A stretch of DNA of 64,000 nucleotides from Paenibacillus silviterrae (GTDB taxonomy: Bacteria > Bacillota > Bacilli > Paenibacillales > NBRC-103111): NCBI RefSeq assembly GCF_030167925.1, contig NZ_JASKUT010000001.1:4052501-4116500 (forward strand), read 5' to 3'. The notes beneath the pieces were generated by a model. The model searched no databases, had not been told where the DNA came from, and saw only the letters and a list, made by a program, of their open reading frames with translations. Shown piece after piece: positions 51,500 through 61,374 of this stretch. The stretch's first letter is position 1; every line of letters starts with the position of its first letter. The translations under genes and the position numbers were made by a program.

Positions 51500-52690
51500 A
51501 TGGGAGAGTCTCAGAACGCATTGTTTCCGAACTACGCACGCTATCCGCAAACGTTTGTTAAGGGGGCGGGCAGCCGACTTTGGGATGAGAACGGACGCGA
51601 GTACCTGGATCTGATGTGCGGCCTCGCCGTTACGAATTTGGGGCATGCCCCGGTGCAGGTAACGGAACGCCTGAAGGAGCAGATCGATACTTTATGGCAT
51701 ACAAGCAACCTGTTCCACATTCCGAATCAGGAGAAGCTGGCGCAGCTGCTGGTAGACCATAGCTGTGCGGATGCGGTGTTCTTCTGCAACAGCGGGGCGG
51801 AGGCGAACGAAGCGGCGATCAAGCTGGCTCGCCGTTTTTTCCAGAAGGTGATCGGGCAGCCAGAGCGTTATGAGATCATTACGTTCCACATGTCGTTCCA
51901 CGGACGGACCTTAGCGACTTTAACGGCAACAGGCCAGGATAAGGTAAAAGAGGGCTTCGCCCCGCTGCCGGAAGGCTTCGTCTATGCCAACTATAACGAC
52001 ACAGCTTCCGTAGAAGCGCTGATCAGTGAAAAGACATGCGCCGTCATGCTGGAGATGGTACAGGGCGAAGGCGGTGTCAACCCGGCGGACCGGGAGTTCG
52101 TTCGCGAGGTAGCTGCGCTGTGCGAGAAGTACGGCCTGCTGCTGATCATTGACGAGATCCAGACGGGCATGGGCCGCACAGGCAAGCTGTTCGCTTATGA
52201 GCATTACGGCATCGAGCCGGACCTGTTCACGCTGGCGAAAGGTCTTGGCAGTGGGATGCCGATCGGCGCGCTGCTTGGCAAGGAGAAGCTGCGCCAGGCG
52301 TTCAGCGCGGGCAGCCACGGCTCCACCTTCGGCGGCAACTATTTGTCCACCGCGGCAGGGATTGCTACACTGGAGACGATGCTGGCCGAGAAGTTGCCGG
52401 AGCGTGCGGCGGAGATGGGCGACTACATTGTCAGAGAGCTTCGCTCGAAGCTGGCGGACAATCCGCTGGTGCAGGAGATCCGCGGGATCGGCCTGCTCAT
52501 CGGCATCCAGCTGACGGGACCGTCGGCGGAGCCGATCAGCGCCATCCACGGTGAGGGTGTGCTGGTGGTTTCAGCCGGACCGAATGTCATTCGTCTGGCG
52601 CCGAGCCTGTTGATTTCGAAGGAAGACGTTGACCGCGGCATTGAGGTCATCTGCTCCGTTCTGGCGCAGAAGGCTGCAGCGGCGGTATAG
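51500..52690 (+). CDS. argD: Acetylornithine aminotransferase
   Basis: A class III PLP aminotransferase that makes N-acetylornithine. ATG 51500 follows AAGGAG by nine bases; GTG 51491 lies too close to that site. The 396-residue protein has NSGAEANEAAIKLAR, IIDEIQTGMGRTGK and the PLP lysine in LAKGLGSGMPIG. Confidence 0.96.
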   Translation: MGESQNALFPNYARYPQTFVKGAGSRLWDENGREYLDLMCGLAVTNLGHAPVQVTERLKEQIDTLWHTSNLFHIPNQEKLAQLLVDHSCADAVFFCNSGAEANEAAIKLARRFFQKVIGQPERYEIITFHMSFHGRTLATLTATGQDKVKEGFAPLPEGFVYANYNDTASVEALISEKTCAVMLEMVQGEGGVNPADREFVREVAALCEKYGLLLIIDEIQTGMGRTGKLFAYEHYGIEPDLFTLAKGLGSGMPIGALLGKEKLRQAFSAGSHGSTFGGNYLSTAAGIATLETMLAEKLPERAAEMGDYIVRELRSKLADNPLVQEIRGIGLLIGIQLTGPSAEPISAIHGEGVLVVSAGPNVIRLAPSLLISKEDVDRGIEVICSVLAQKAAAAV

Positions 52691-52703
52691 AGGAGGAAAC
52701 CAC

Positions 52704-53660
52704 TTGAGTAACGTAACGAAGCAAGACATCGCAGCACAGCTCAGAGGACGCGATTTTATCGGTCTGGTCGATTACACGTCTGAAGAGATTCAATATTTGA
52801 TCGATCTAGCGATCGAACTGAAGAAGAAGCAGAAGTCCGGTGAGGTATACCAGCCTCTGAAGGGCAAGACCCTCGGCATGATTTTTGAAAAATCGTCCAC
52901 CAGGACCCGCGTTTCCTTCGAAGTGGGCATGTACCAGCTCGGAGGCCACGCACTTTTCCTGAGCAGGAACGACTTGCAGATCGGCCGCGGTGAAACGATC
53001 GGCGATACGGCTCAGACCATGTCCCGTTATTTGGACGGCATCATGATCCGTACGTTCGCCCACCGCACGGTGATCGAGCTGGCCCGCAATGCGACCATTC
53101 CGGTCATTAACGGGCTGACGGACCTGTCCCATCCGTGCCAGGCGCTGGCGGATTATCAGACGATCCTTGAGCACAAGGGACGCCTGAAAGGGCTGAAAAT
53201 GGCGTTTATCGGCGACGGCAACAACATGGTGCATTCCTTGATGATGGGCGCGGCGAAGCTCGGCGTGAACTTCACGGTAGCGACGCCGGAGGGCTATGAA
53301 CCGGATGCCGAGGTCGTACAGCTTTCCAAGGAGGTAGCTGCTTTGAACGGCTCCACGATCGAGGTCGTATACGATCCGAAGGAAGCGATCGACGGCGCGG
53401 ATGTCGTTTATACCGACGTATGGGCGAGCATGGGCATGGAAGCGGAGCAGAAGGAGCGGGAAGCGGCCTTCGCGAACTATCAGGTAAACGATGAGCTGGT
53501 GAAGTACGCGAAGAAGGACTACCTGTTCATGCACTGTCTGCCGGCGCACCGCGGCGAGGAAGTCAGCGAGGGCGTCATCGACGGGCAAAATTCGATTATT
53601 TTCGATCAGGCGGAAAATCGTCTGCACGCGCAAAAAGCGGTTATGGCCGCCATCATGTAG
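52704..53660 (+). CDS. argF: Ornithine carbamoyltransferase
   Basis: ArgF makes citrulline from ornithine and carbamoyl phosphate. TTG 52704, behind GAGGAGGAAA, gives 318 residues; the frame extends further into argD but those codons are not needed. SSTRTRVSFE binds carbamoyl phosphate, HPCQALAD follows, and FMHCLPAHRGEEV contains the catalytic Cys. Confidence 0.96.
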   Translation: MSNVTKQDIAAQLRGRDFIGLVDYTSEEIQYLIDLAIELKKKQKSGEVYQPLKGKTLGMIFEKSSTRTRVSFEVGMYQLGGHALFLSRNDLQIGRGETIGDTAQTMSRYLDGIMIRTFAHRTVIELARNATIPVINGLTDLSHPCQALADYQTILEHKGRLKGLKMAFIGDGNNMVHSLMMGAAKLGVNFTVATPEGYEPDAEVVQLSKEVAALNGSTIEVVYDPKEAIDGADVVYTDVWASMGMEAEQKEREAAFANYQVNDELVKYAKKDYLFMHCLPAHRGEEVSEGVIDGQNSIIFDQAENRLHAQKAVMAAIM

Positions 53661-53696
53661 CGATAGATTCCATTAGAAGAGGGAGCAAGGGAAACC

Positions 53697-54932
53697 ATGG
53701 CGAAGCAAAAAATCGTATTGGCATATTCGGGCGGTTTGGATACGTCCGTCATTTTGAAATGGCTGAAGGAAACCTATGATGCGGAGATTATCGCGTTCAC
53801 CGCTGATATCGGGCAAGGAGAAGAGCTCGACGGCCTCGAGGAAAAAGCGCTGAGCACCGGCGCATCCAAGGTGTACATCGATGACCTCCGTGAAGAATTC
53901 GCGCGGGATTTCATCTACCCGATGTTCCAGGCAGGCGCGCTGTACGAGGGTCAATACCTCCTCGGTACGAGTATCGCTCGCCCGCTGATTGCCAAGCGTA
54001 TGGTAGAGATCGCACGCGCAGAAGGCGCTACGGCGATTGCTCACGGAGCAACAGGTAAAGGTAACGACCAAATCCGCTTCGAGCTGACGGCTGCTGCACT
54101 GACTCCGGATATCGAAGTCATCGCCCCATGGCGCCTCGAGGAATTCCGCGAGCAGTTCCCGGGACGTGCCGAGATGATCGCCTATGCGGAGAAGCACGGC
54201 ATTCCGGTGCAGGCGTCCGCTTCCAAGCCTTACTCCATGGACCGCAACCTGCTGCACATCAGCTTCGAAAGCGGTATGCTGGAAGATCCTTGGTTCGATC
54301 CTAGCGCGACTTCCAACAAAGACATGTTCGTGCTGAGCGTAGACCCGGAGGATGCTCCGAACGAGGCCGAATACATTGAGCTTGAGTTCGAGCAAGGGAA
54401 CTGCGTAGCCGTGAACGGCCAACGTCTGGCTCCGCTGCAAATCATGGAGACTCTGAACGCGCTCGGCGGCAAGCACGGGGTAGGCCGCGTCGATATGGTG
54501 GAGAACCGCTTCGTAGGCATGAAGAGCCGCGGCGTATATGAGACGCCGGGCGGTACGATTCTGTTCACCGCTCACCGCAAGATGGAGTCCCTGACGATGG
54601 ACCGCGAGGTTATGCTGCTTCGCGACTCCCTGATTCCGAAATACGCTCAGCTCGTATATAACGGCTTCTGGTTCGCTCCGGAGCGTCTGGCCATGCAAGC
54701 TCTGGTAAACGAGAGCCAGAAGAACGTAACCGGCGTAGTACGCCTGAAGCTGTACAAAGGCAACGTCATCGGCGCCGGCGTACAAAGCCCTGTGAGCTTG
54801 TACAACCCGCACATCGCAACGATGGAGGCCGATCCGACGAAGGCATACGATCAAGGCGATGCGACAGGCTTCATCCGCCTGAACGCGCTGCGTCTGCGTG
54901 TTGCTGCCGGTGTAGAGCAAAGCAAGAAGTAA
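53697..54932 (+). CDS. argG: Argininosuccinate synthase
   Basis: ArgG joins citrulline and aspartate using ATP. The 411-residue protein opens with the PP-loop [16 protein letters not shown]. Codon choice appears more biased toward frequent codons than in argF. It is separated from argF by 36 bases with no terminator, and is followed by one. Confidence 0.97.
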   Translation: MAKQKIVLAYSGGLDTSVILKWLKETYDAEIIAFTADIGQGEELDGLEEKALSTGASKVYIDDLREEFARDFIYPMFQAGALYEGQYLLGTSIARPLIAKRMVEIARAEGATAIAHGATGKGNDQIRFELTAAALTPDIEVIAPWRLEEFREQFPGRAEMIAYAEKHGIPVQASASKPYSMDRNLLHISFESGMLEDPWFDPSATSNKDMFVLSVDPEDAPNEAEYIELEFEQGNCVAVNGQRLAPLQIMETLNALGGKHGVGRVDMVENRFVGMKSRGVYETPGGTILFTAHRKMESLTMDREVMLLRDSLIPKYAQLVYNGFWFAPERLAMQALVNESQKNVTGVVRLKLYKGNVIGAGVQSPVSLYNPHIATMEADPTKAYDQGDATGFIRLNALRLRVAAGVEQSKK

Positions 54933-54949
54933 GCTGCTGTGTCCCTGAG

Positions 54950-54985
54950 AATAACCCGAGCTTCGGAGCTGCGGGTTATTTTCTT
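54950..54985 (+). terminator. Rho-independent terminator after argG
   Basis: AATAACCCGAGCT pairs with AGCT(G)CGGGTTATT around TCGG, with one bulged G, followed by a T-rich run. Confidence 0.9.
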
Positions 54986-55109
54986 GGTCGCACGCAAGGG
55001 GCGGACGCCTTCCTGCTGCGGCCGGCGGCAACAGCCGCAATCGAGACGCTGACAGGCTATTTATGGTATAGTGATGGAAATGAAGTTACGTTAGAGGGGA
55101 GCAAGTGAT

Positions 55110-56525
55110 GTGTCTAAGCTTTGGGGTGGGCGTTTTACGAAGAAAACCGACCAATTGGTAGAGGAATACACGGCTTCGATTCTTTTCGATAAGGAGCTGG
55201 CCGAGGAGGATATTCAAGGCAGTCTGGCGCACGTGACGATGTTGGGCAAGCAAGGGGTTCTTCCTGCGGATGATGTTGAGAAAATCAAGGACGGGCTGCT
55301 GAAGGTGCAGGGCATGATCCGCCGCGGCGAGCTGGAGTTCAACATCGGCGATGAAGACATCCATATGAACATCGAGAAGGCGTTGATCGATGAGGTAGGT
55401 CCGGTCGGCGGCAAGCTGCACACGGGACGCAGCCGGAACGACCAGGTGGCGCTGGATATGCATCTGTGGCTGCGGAAGCGGGTTGTCGAGTTCGTCGGGA
55501 TGCTGAGCAAGCTGCAGGAGGCGCTTCTGGAGCAGGCGAAGCAGAATCTGGATACGATCATCCCGGGCTACACCCACTTGCAGCGTGCCCAGCCGATTCT
55601 GTTCGCGCATCATATGATGGCGTACGTATCGATGTTCCAGCGGGATATCGAGCGTCTTAAGGACAGCTACAGCCGGATCAATGTGCTGCCTCTCGGCGCA
55701 GGGGCCTTGGCCGGCACGACGTTCCCGATCGACCGCCATTTCGTGGCGAAGCAGCTCGGCTTTGACGCGGTGTACGAGAACTCGCTCGATGCGGTAAGCG
55801 ACCGTGATTTCATCCTGGAGTTCTTGTCGAACGCATCGATTATCATGATGCACTTGTCCCGTTTGTGCGAGGAATTTGTGCTTTGGTCGAGCACCGAGTT
55901 CCATTTTATCGAGCTGGACGATGCTTTCTGTACGGGCAGCAGCATTATGCCGCAGAAGAAGAACCCGGACGTGGCGGAGCTGGTGCGCGGTAAGACCGGA
56001 CGTGTCTACGGCAACCTGTTCGGTCTGCTGACCGTGCTGAAGTCGCTTCCTCTTGCCTACAACAAGGACATGCAGGAAGACAAGGAAGGCATGTTCGATA
56101 CCGTTCGTACGCTGCAAGGGGCGCTTCAGCTGTTCGCTCCGATGGTAGCCACGATGAAGGTGAACAAGGACCGGATGCGCCAAGCCGTGAACCAGGACTT
56201 CTCCAACGCGACGGATATCGCGGATTACCTTGTGAACAAGGGGCTCCCGTTCCGTCAAGCGCATGAGGTCATCGGCAAAACGGTGCTGTACTGCATTCAG
56301 CAGCAGAAATTTCTGCTGGACCTGAAGCTGGAGGAGTACCACCAGTTTTCGACGCTCTTCGAGAGCGACATCTACGAGGTGCTGCAGCCGGAGCGCGTAG
56401 TCAACGCACGCAATGTGTACGGCGGAACCGCGACGAATCAGGTGAGCGGCGCCATCGAGCGGGCCGGTAAAGTGCTTGAGAGTACCAATGCTTGGTTTGA
56501 AGAGTTCTACAACAAAAGCAGATAA
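55110..56525 (+). CDS. argH: Argininosuccinate lyase
   Basis: ArgH splits argininosuccinate to arginine and fumarate, the last step. GTG 55110 (GAGGGGAGC upstream) gives 471 residues. SKLWGGRF at the N terminus, [12 protein letters not shown], and the signature loop [12 protein letters not shown] with the catalytic Ser are all present. The 177-base gap and terminator before it suggest its own promoter, not clearly identified. Confidence 0.97.
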   Translation: MSKLWGGRFTKKTDQLVEEYTASILFDKELAEEDIQGSLAHVTMLGKQGVLPADDVEKIKDGLLKVQGMIRRGELEFNIGDEDIHMNIEKALIDEVGPVGGKLHTGRSRNDQVALDMHLWLRKRVVEFVGMLSKLQEALLEQAKQNLDTIIPGYTHLQRAQPILFAHHMMAYVSMFQRDIERLKDSYSRINVLPLGAGALAGTTFPIDRHFVAKQLGFDAVYENSLDAVSDRDFILEFLSNASIIMMHLSRLCEEFVLWSSTEFHFIELDDAFCTGSSIMPQKKNPDVAELVRGKTGRVYGNLFGLLTVLKSLPLAYNKDMQEDKEGMFDTVRTLQGALQLFAPMVATMKVNKDRMRQAVNQDFSNATDIADYLVNKGLPFRQAHEVIGKTVLYCIQQQKFLLDLKLEEYHQFSTLFESDIYEVLQPERVVNARNVYGGTATNQVSGAIERAGKVLESTNAWFEEFYNKSR

Positions 56526-56530
56526 CAGAG

Positions 56531-56573
56531 AAGCCCGGGTCCTTCAGAAATGAAGTGTACCCGGGCTTTGTAT
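56531..56573. terminator. Bidirectional terminator between argH and the VanW-family gene
   Basis: AAGCCCGGGT pairs perfectly with ACCCGGGCTT across an 18-base loop. It lies between two convergent genes (argH on plus, the VanW-family gene on minus) and could serve both, although its T tracts are short. Confidence 0.8.
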
Positions 56574-56577
56574 TGGT

Positions 56578-58104
56578 TTAACGGAACGTCGGTCCCTTCA
56601 CTCCGTCCTCAATCATCGGCCCCCGCGGGTCGGCATTCGGAGCCGGTTCGCCCGATTTAGCCCCATCGCCGCCGTTATTCACGGCAACGACGGTCGGCTG
56701 GGCGGAATACGTATCCTTGGAGATCCGCTCTTGTCCTACTACAGTACCGTTTTGTTTCTTGATCCGGTACGTTTCGACCACGTAGCCGGCTTTCCCCTGC
56801 GTGATGATCTCCTGCTTGCCCACCCGCAAGGTGGGGTTGTGCACATACTTGACCGGCGGCTGAAGCGTTTCCAGGAGCTTGGACTCCACTTCATACGTAA
56901 CATCCCTCGGTATTTGGCCGAACAGCTTAACTGTCACCTGAACATCATCCGACTCCGTTCGAATCAGTAAATGGTGCTGCGTGCTGTTGCGAAACTTAAA
57001 GTTGATATGTCCGCTGGCGAAGGTGGCGTCCTGACCTAGAGGCACATAACTGACCGGAAGGGAATGGTTGCGCCGTTCGACAATGGCCAAGCCGGCACGC
57101 AGCACGGCATTGTACAGGGTCGATGACACCTGGCAGATGCCGCCGCCGATCCCGGGCACCAGCTTACCGTTAAGAATGACGGGTGCCTCGCGGAAGCCGA
57201 ACTTTTTCTCCGTCTGCTCAATATAGGTGGCGTAATCGAATACCTCTCCCGGCTTGAGCACCACATCGTGAATGCTTGCTGCGGTGGAGCGCACGTTGTG
57301 AATGCGTCCTTCACTGCTGACCGCCGCCGATCCAGGCGGATAGCTTGTCGAAAACTCCGTCAGCTTACGCACAATCCCCTGCGCTTGCAGCGAAGCAACG
57401 GTTACCTGGGGCTCCAGCCAATAGAGAGGGACCTGCACTGTAACCGGCTGGCCTTCTTCCCCGCAGCCCGTTTCCCCGCCCCGGCAGCGTTCGACTCCCG
57501 CCTGCATTTCGGCGGATCCCCACACTGGCAGCAGGCTTCCCAGGAGCGTCAGCAGCTTGCCTTCATCGACCCGCTCGACCTTCACTTCCGGCGTGTATCC
57601 GATCGTATCGTCTCCTCGGACGAAGCGTTTCGCATCGACCGGCTTTTTTGTGTAAAGCGTCTGCAGGGCCTCCTGCAGCGAAGCCTTCAGCTTGTCCTCG
57701 GCAATCGTCCGTTCGAGTGTCCAAGCGCCTCCCCGCTGCTGCCATCGGTACACAGCCCGCCGGAACAACGAGCCTTCCTTCAGCGGCTTCAATTTCTCCA
57801 CCGTGTCCCCATCACTCACCACGAGTCCTAGCTGGCCCAAGGTGCGTTCTACGATCAGCGGCTGACCGCCGGACACTGCTGCGACCAGCTGCACCTTTTG
57901 ACCGAGCAAAAGCTCCTTTTTCCATGCAAGCTGACGTTCAAACTCTTGTATCGGCATGCCTCCGACAGACCAATCCTCCACAGTAACACTTGAAGGTAAT
58001 GTGGTTTTTGAGCCATACCAGCTGATCGTTAGAAGAACGGACAAGGCAAACACAATCGTGGTCAATGCGATACTTGTCCAGAAGGTTGGGATTCGAAGCT
58101 GCAT
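56578..58104 (-). CDS. VanW-family envelope protein with G5 domain
   Basis: The 508-residue protein has an N-terminal membrane anchor (about 10-32) and a peptidoglycan-binding-like domain. The central VanW domain (about 260-390) has LKPGEVFDYATYIE and GIGGGICQVSSTLYNAVLRAGL. A G5 domain lies near 400-475, followed by a low-complexity tail. VanW-type proteins with G5 domains are linked to cell-wall binding; the enzymatic activity is unknown. ATG 58104 is used, with GTG 58107 adjacent and AAAGGAGAT upstream. It is divergent from ftsE. Confidence 0.92.
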   Translation of the reverse strand: MQLRIPTFWTSIALTTIVFALSVLLTISWYGSKTTLPSSVTVEDWSVGGMPIQEFERQLAWKKELLLGQKVQLVAAVSGGQPLIVERTLGQLGLVVSDGDTVEKLKPLKEGSLFRRAVYRWQQRGGAWTLERTIAEDKLKASLQEALQTLYTKKPVDAKRFVRGDDTIGYTPEVKVERVDEGKLLTLLGSLLPVWGSAEMQAGVERCRGGETGCGEEGQPVTVQVPLYWLEPQVTVASLQAQGIVRKLTEFSTSYPPGSAAVSSEGRIHNVRSTAASIHDVVLKPGEVFDYATYIEQTEKKFGFREAPVILNGKLVPGIGGGICQVSSTLYNAVLRAGLAIVERRNHSLPVSYVPLGQDATFASGHINFKFRNSTQHHLLIRTESDDVQVTVKLFGQIPRDVTYEVESKLLETLQPPVKYVHNPTLRVGKQEIITQGKAGYVVETYRIKKQNGTVVGQERISKDTYSAQPTVVAVNNGGDGAKSGEPAPNADPRGPMIEDGVKGPTFR

Positions 58105-58447
58105 CACCGTTTATCTCCTTTTGCTTCCACGCTTGTACTACTCCGATATATATGCGGCCAAGCCATGAAACTTTCCTATAGTTCTTGGTTCGCTGGGATT
58201 TGTCGAATGATCCGACTGCAGGGCCGAGCAGACCCATTTTCAACTTACATTCAGCTACCGTTCACCATTTCTCCACCAAACCTGCGTGAAAGCTGTAGAA
58301 AATGTTGGACGTGCAAAGGATTTTCCCCTTTTATGTCGAAGTTTAATAGGCTGGGATTGACCGGCACTACCATTACCGGAAGAACGAGCCGATCGTTCGA
58401 TATAGATGACAGAAAACGACAAAACGAAACTATCAGGATGTGATGAC
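58105..58447. other. Divergent intergenic region between the VanW-family gene and ftsE
   Basis: About 340 bases. It must hold promoters for both directions, but I could not find a convincing -35/-10 pair for ftsE; TTGACC at 58357-58362 has no good -10 partner. A small CCGG-bounded palindrome lies at 58361-58379. Short open frames here look random. Confidence 0.5.
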
Positions 58448-59134
58448 GTGATCGAAATGCAGGACGTATGGAAAACGTATCCAGACGGCAACCATGCCCT
58501 CCGCGGCATCAGCGTGAAGGTAGACCGCAACGAGTTCGTCTACGTGGTAGGCCCGTCCGGCGCCGGCAAATCGACTTTTATGAAGCTTATGTATAGAGAA
58601 GAACGGCCTACGAAAGGGCAGATTTTTGTCAACGGCTTTAATCTGGAGAAGCTGAAGCAGCGCAAAATCCCTTATGTACGCAGGAATATCGGGGTTATTT
58701 TCCAGGACTTCCGGCTGCTGCCGAAGATGTCCGTGTATGAGAACGTCGCTTTTGCGATGGAGGTTATCGAAGCTCCCAAGAAGATCATCAGGAAGCGCGT
58801 GCAAGAGGTGCTGGAGCTGGTTCGCTTGAAGGATAAGGCGGGCTCGCTGCCAACGCAGCTGTCCGGAGGAGAGCAGCAGCGAGTCGCCATTGCCCGGGCA
58901 ATTGTCAATAATCCCACAGTGATTATCGCGGACGAGCCGACCGGGAACTTAGACCCGGAAACGTCCTGGGGGATCATGAAGCTCATGGAAGAAATCAACT
59001 TCCGGGGCACTACGATCGTTATGGCCACACACAACAAGGAAATTGTTAACACGATGCGCAAGCGGGTCATCGCAATCGAGAACGGGAAGATCGCCCGTGA
59101 TGAAGCAAGGGGTGAATACGGCTATGAGGATTAG
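58448..59134 (+). CDS. ftsE: FtsE, ATPase of the FtsEX cell-wall hydrolase control complex
   Basis: GTG 58448 gives the usual 228 residues starting at IEMQDVWKTYPDG; an upstream ATG 58406 would add 14 unrelated residues. The ABC ATPase has Walker A GPSGAGKST, Q-loop FQDFRLLP, signature LSGGEQQR and Walker B VIIADEPT. FtsEX uses ATP to switch on peptidoglycan hydrolases at the membrane. It overlaps ftsX by 11 bases. Confidence 0.96.
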   Translation: MIEMQDVWKTYPDGNHALRGISVKVDRNEFVYVVGPSGAGKSTFMKLMYREERPTKGQIFVNGFNLEKLKQRKIPYVRRNIGVIFQDFRLLPKMSVYENVAFAMEVIEAPKKIIRKRVQEVLELVRLKDKAGSLPTQLSGGEQQRVAIARAIVNNPTVIIADEPTGNLDPETSWGIMKLMEEINFRGTTIVMATHNKEIVNTMRKRVIAIENGKIARDEARGEYGYED

Positions 59135-60041
59135 TACGGCCGGTCGCCATATTCGCGAAGGCTTCAAGAATGTTGCGCGAAACGGGTGGATGTCCTTTGC
59201 CTCGATCAGCTCCATCTCGATTTCGCTCTTCATTCTGGGCGTCTTCCTGCTGCTGACTTTGAACGTGAATTTCTTAGCCCAGCAGATTGAACAGCAGGTG
59301 GAAATTAAAGTATACCTGGAGGTCAATACGCCGCAGGACCAAATTCAGCAAATTCAAAATGAAATCGCCGCCATACCTCAAGTGTCGAAGGTGACCTTCG
59401 TCTCCAAGGAAGAGGGGCTTAAATATTTGCGGGAAAAGCTGGGGGAAAGCGGGAAACAGCTGCTCGAGGGCTTTGACGGAAGCAACAATCCGTTGAACGA
59501 CTCTTACACCGTAGAGGTGGCGGAGCCGCGTGAGGTTGCCAGTGTTGCCCAGAAAATCGGCGAGCTGAACAATACCAGGCCGATGAAGCCGATCTATCGG
59601 GTCAGCTACGGGCAAGGAACCGTCGAAACGATGTTTAAGGTGACGGAAATCGTGCGCAATGTGGGCCTAGTGCTTGTAGCCGGTTTGGCGCTGACAGCCA
59701 TGTTTTTGATCTCAAACACAATTAAGATTACGATTGTCGCCCGCCGCCGCGAAATCTCCATCATGAAGCTGGTGGGTGCGACGAATTCATTCATACGCTG
59801 GCCGTTCTTTATCGAAGGTGCGCTGCTGGGTCTAATCGGTTCGATCATCCCGGTTGCGATATTGCTGTACGGCTACTGGCAGATGATGAGGCTGATTCAG
59901 GTGGATATGAGCCTCTTGCTTATCAAGCTTTTGCCCTTTGAAGCGATCCGCTACGAAACAGCCGGGCTGCTCATCGGGATCGGCATCATGATCGGCGTCT
60001 GGGGAAGCACATTATCGGTTCGTAAATTTTTACGGGTGTAG
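59124..60041 (+). CDS. ftsX: FtsX, membrane subunit of FtsEX
   Basis: ATG 59124 with AAGGGGTGAA upstream starts inside ftsE. The 306-residue protein has one N-terminal membrane helix (about 23-45), an extracellular domain (about 46-175) that binds hydrolase partners, and three C-terminal helices with the conserved RRREISIMKLVGATNSFIRWP region. The spacing and overlap show translational coupling with ftsE. Confidence 0.95.
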   Translation: MRISTAGRHIREGFKNVARNGWMSFASISSISISLFILGVFLLLTLNVNFLAQQIEQQVEIKVYLEVNTPQDQIQQIQNEIAAIPQVSKVTFVSKEEGLKYLREKLGESGKQLLEGFDGSNNPLNDSYTVEVAEPREVASVAQKIGELNNTRPMKPIYRVSYGQGTVETMFKVTEIVRNVGLVLVAGLALTAMFLISNTIKITIVARRREISIMKLVGATNSFIRWPFFIEGALLGLIGSIIPVAILLYGYWQMMRLIQVDMSLLLIKLLPFEAIRYETAGLLIGIGIMIGVWGSTLSVRKFLRV

Positions 60042-60055
60042 GGAGGATCGGGAAT

Positions 60056-61279
60056 TTGAACAAGTCGTCCGTGTCCATCGTCGTTACGTTAAGTTTGCTG
60101 GGAACCTTGCTTACCTCCCAAGCGGGATTTGCCGCAACGGATAAGCAAAAGCAGCTGGAGCAGCAGCTGAAGGATGTGCAGCGTCAGAAGGCGGAAGCAG
60201 AGAAAAATGCCGCAAACGCTAAGGCGCAAGCAGAAAAGCTGGAGCAGCAGGAACAGCAGAATATGGCTGAGCTCAACACGATTATGAGTCAGATCGATTC
60301 CGTGAACCTGGAGCTGAATAAGCTGAGGGAAAAAGAAACCGTGATTCAGGCGGCAAAAACGGAAAACGAGAAGCAGCTGGCCGAAGCCGAGGAAAGAATG
60401 GCCTCGCGCGACCAAATCCTGCGTTCCCGTGTACGTTTAATGTATATGAGCGGCACCGTATCCTACGCGGAGGTGCTCCTAAGCTCAACGAGCTTTACGG
60501 ATTTCCTCGACCGAATGAATGCGCTGAAGGCGATAGTAAATCAGGACAAGGAAATTCTTGATGCCAACAAGCGTGACCGTGATCTAAAGGCGGAGAAGCA
60601 GGAGCAAATCGCCTTGCAGGCGGCGGAGCTCAATCAGCTGATTGCGGAGCGGAACGCAACTAAGGCAAGTTTGTCGGTCAAAGAAAAGGAGAAGGAAGTC
60701 AAGATCGCCAGTCTCTCGAAGCAAAAGCGTGAGTTTGCCGAGATTAGCGAAGACGAAGTGAAGGCGCAGGTGAAGCTCGCTTCCCAGGAGTCCGTCATTC
60801 TTCGGAGAATTGCCGAAGAGAAGGCGGCTAACACAGCTAAAGCGAAGGGGGAGGCCCCGAAGCCGGTCTTTTCTTACAGCGGCGGCAAGTTCGGCTATCC
60901 GCTCGAGCGGGTCGTCAATATGTCTTCCGACTTCGGGGGACGGAAGGACCCGATTACCGGCAAAGGCGCTTCGCACAGCGGGATCGACCTTCCTTCACCG
61001 GCAGGTACCGACATCTTAGCAGCCGAGGCTGGAGTGGTAATTGTGGCCTCCTGGTGGAGCGGATACGGAAATACCGTTATAATAGATCATGGCAAGGGCG
61101 TTTGGACCTTGTATGGACATATACGCAATGATGGGATTGTCGTGGAGAAGGGCGATGTCGTTAAGCGCGGACAGAAGATCGCCGAGGTAGGCTCTACCGG
61201 GCGCTCGACGGGCAATCATCTGCACTTCGAGGTTCGTATCAATGAGGAGCCGGTCGATCCGAAGCCGTACTTGCGATAA
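60056..61279 (+). CDS. EnvC-like secreted M23 peptidase with coiled coil
   Basis: TTG 60056 with GGGAGGAT starts a 407-residue protein. A signal peptide ends near SQAGFAAT. A long coiled coil (about 25-245) is rich in Glu, Gln and Lys, and an M23 domain (about 275-407) has His307/Asp311 in HSGIDLP and His388/His390 in NHLHFE. All zinc ligands are present, so it may cleave peptidoglycan itself, unlike E. coli EnvC. Directly after ftsX, it is the likely partner controlled by FtsEX. Confidence 0.93.
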   Translation: MNKSSVSIVVTLSLLGTLLTSQAGFAATDKQKQLEQQLKDVQRQKAEAEKNAANAKAQAEKLEQQEQQNMAELNTIMSQIDSVNLELNKLREKETVIQAAKTENEKQLAEAEERMASRDQILRSRVRLMYMSGTVSYAEVLLSSTSFTDFLDRMNALKAIVNQDKEILDANKRDRDLKAEKQEQIALQAAELNQLIAERNATKASLSVKEKEKEVKIASLSKQKREFAEISEDEVKAQVKLASQESVILRRIAEEKAANTAKAKGEAPKPVFSYSGGKFGYPLERVVNMSSDFGGRKDPITGKGASHSGIDLPSPAGTDILAAEAGVVIVASWWSGYGNTVIIDHGKGVWTLYGHIRNDGIVVEKGDVVKRGQKIAEVGSTGRSTGNHLHFEVRINEEPVDPKPYLR

Positions 61280-61302
61280 TCCGCCGACGTTCATATTTTA
61301 CC

Positions 61303-61339
61303 AAGGCTTGTCATACACTACACAGACAAGTCTTTTTTT
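61303..61339 (+). terminator. Rho-independent terminator after the M23 peptidase gene
   Basis: AAGGCTTGTC pairs with GACAAGTCTT (one G-T pair) around a 12-base loop, followed by a run of seven T residues. Confidence 0.9.
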
Positions 61340-61374
61340 ATCAGCCAGCAGCAAAGGCGGTGTAACGAGGAATT

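Noticed and set aside
53673..55040. Minus-strand open frame of 455 codons opposite argG
   Set aside because: Antisense shadow of argG, with no family resemblance.
58165..58443. Short open frame in the VanW-ftsE gap
   Set aside because: No ribosome site, no motif, and it overlaps the ftsE leader; treated as non-coding.
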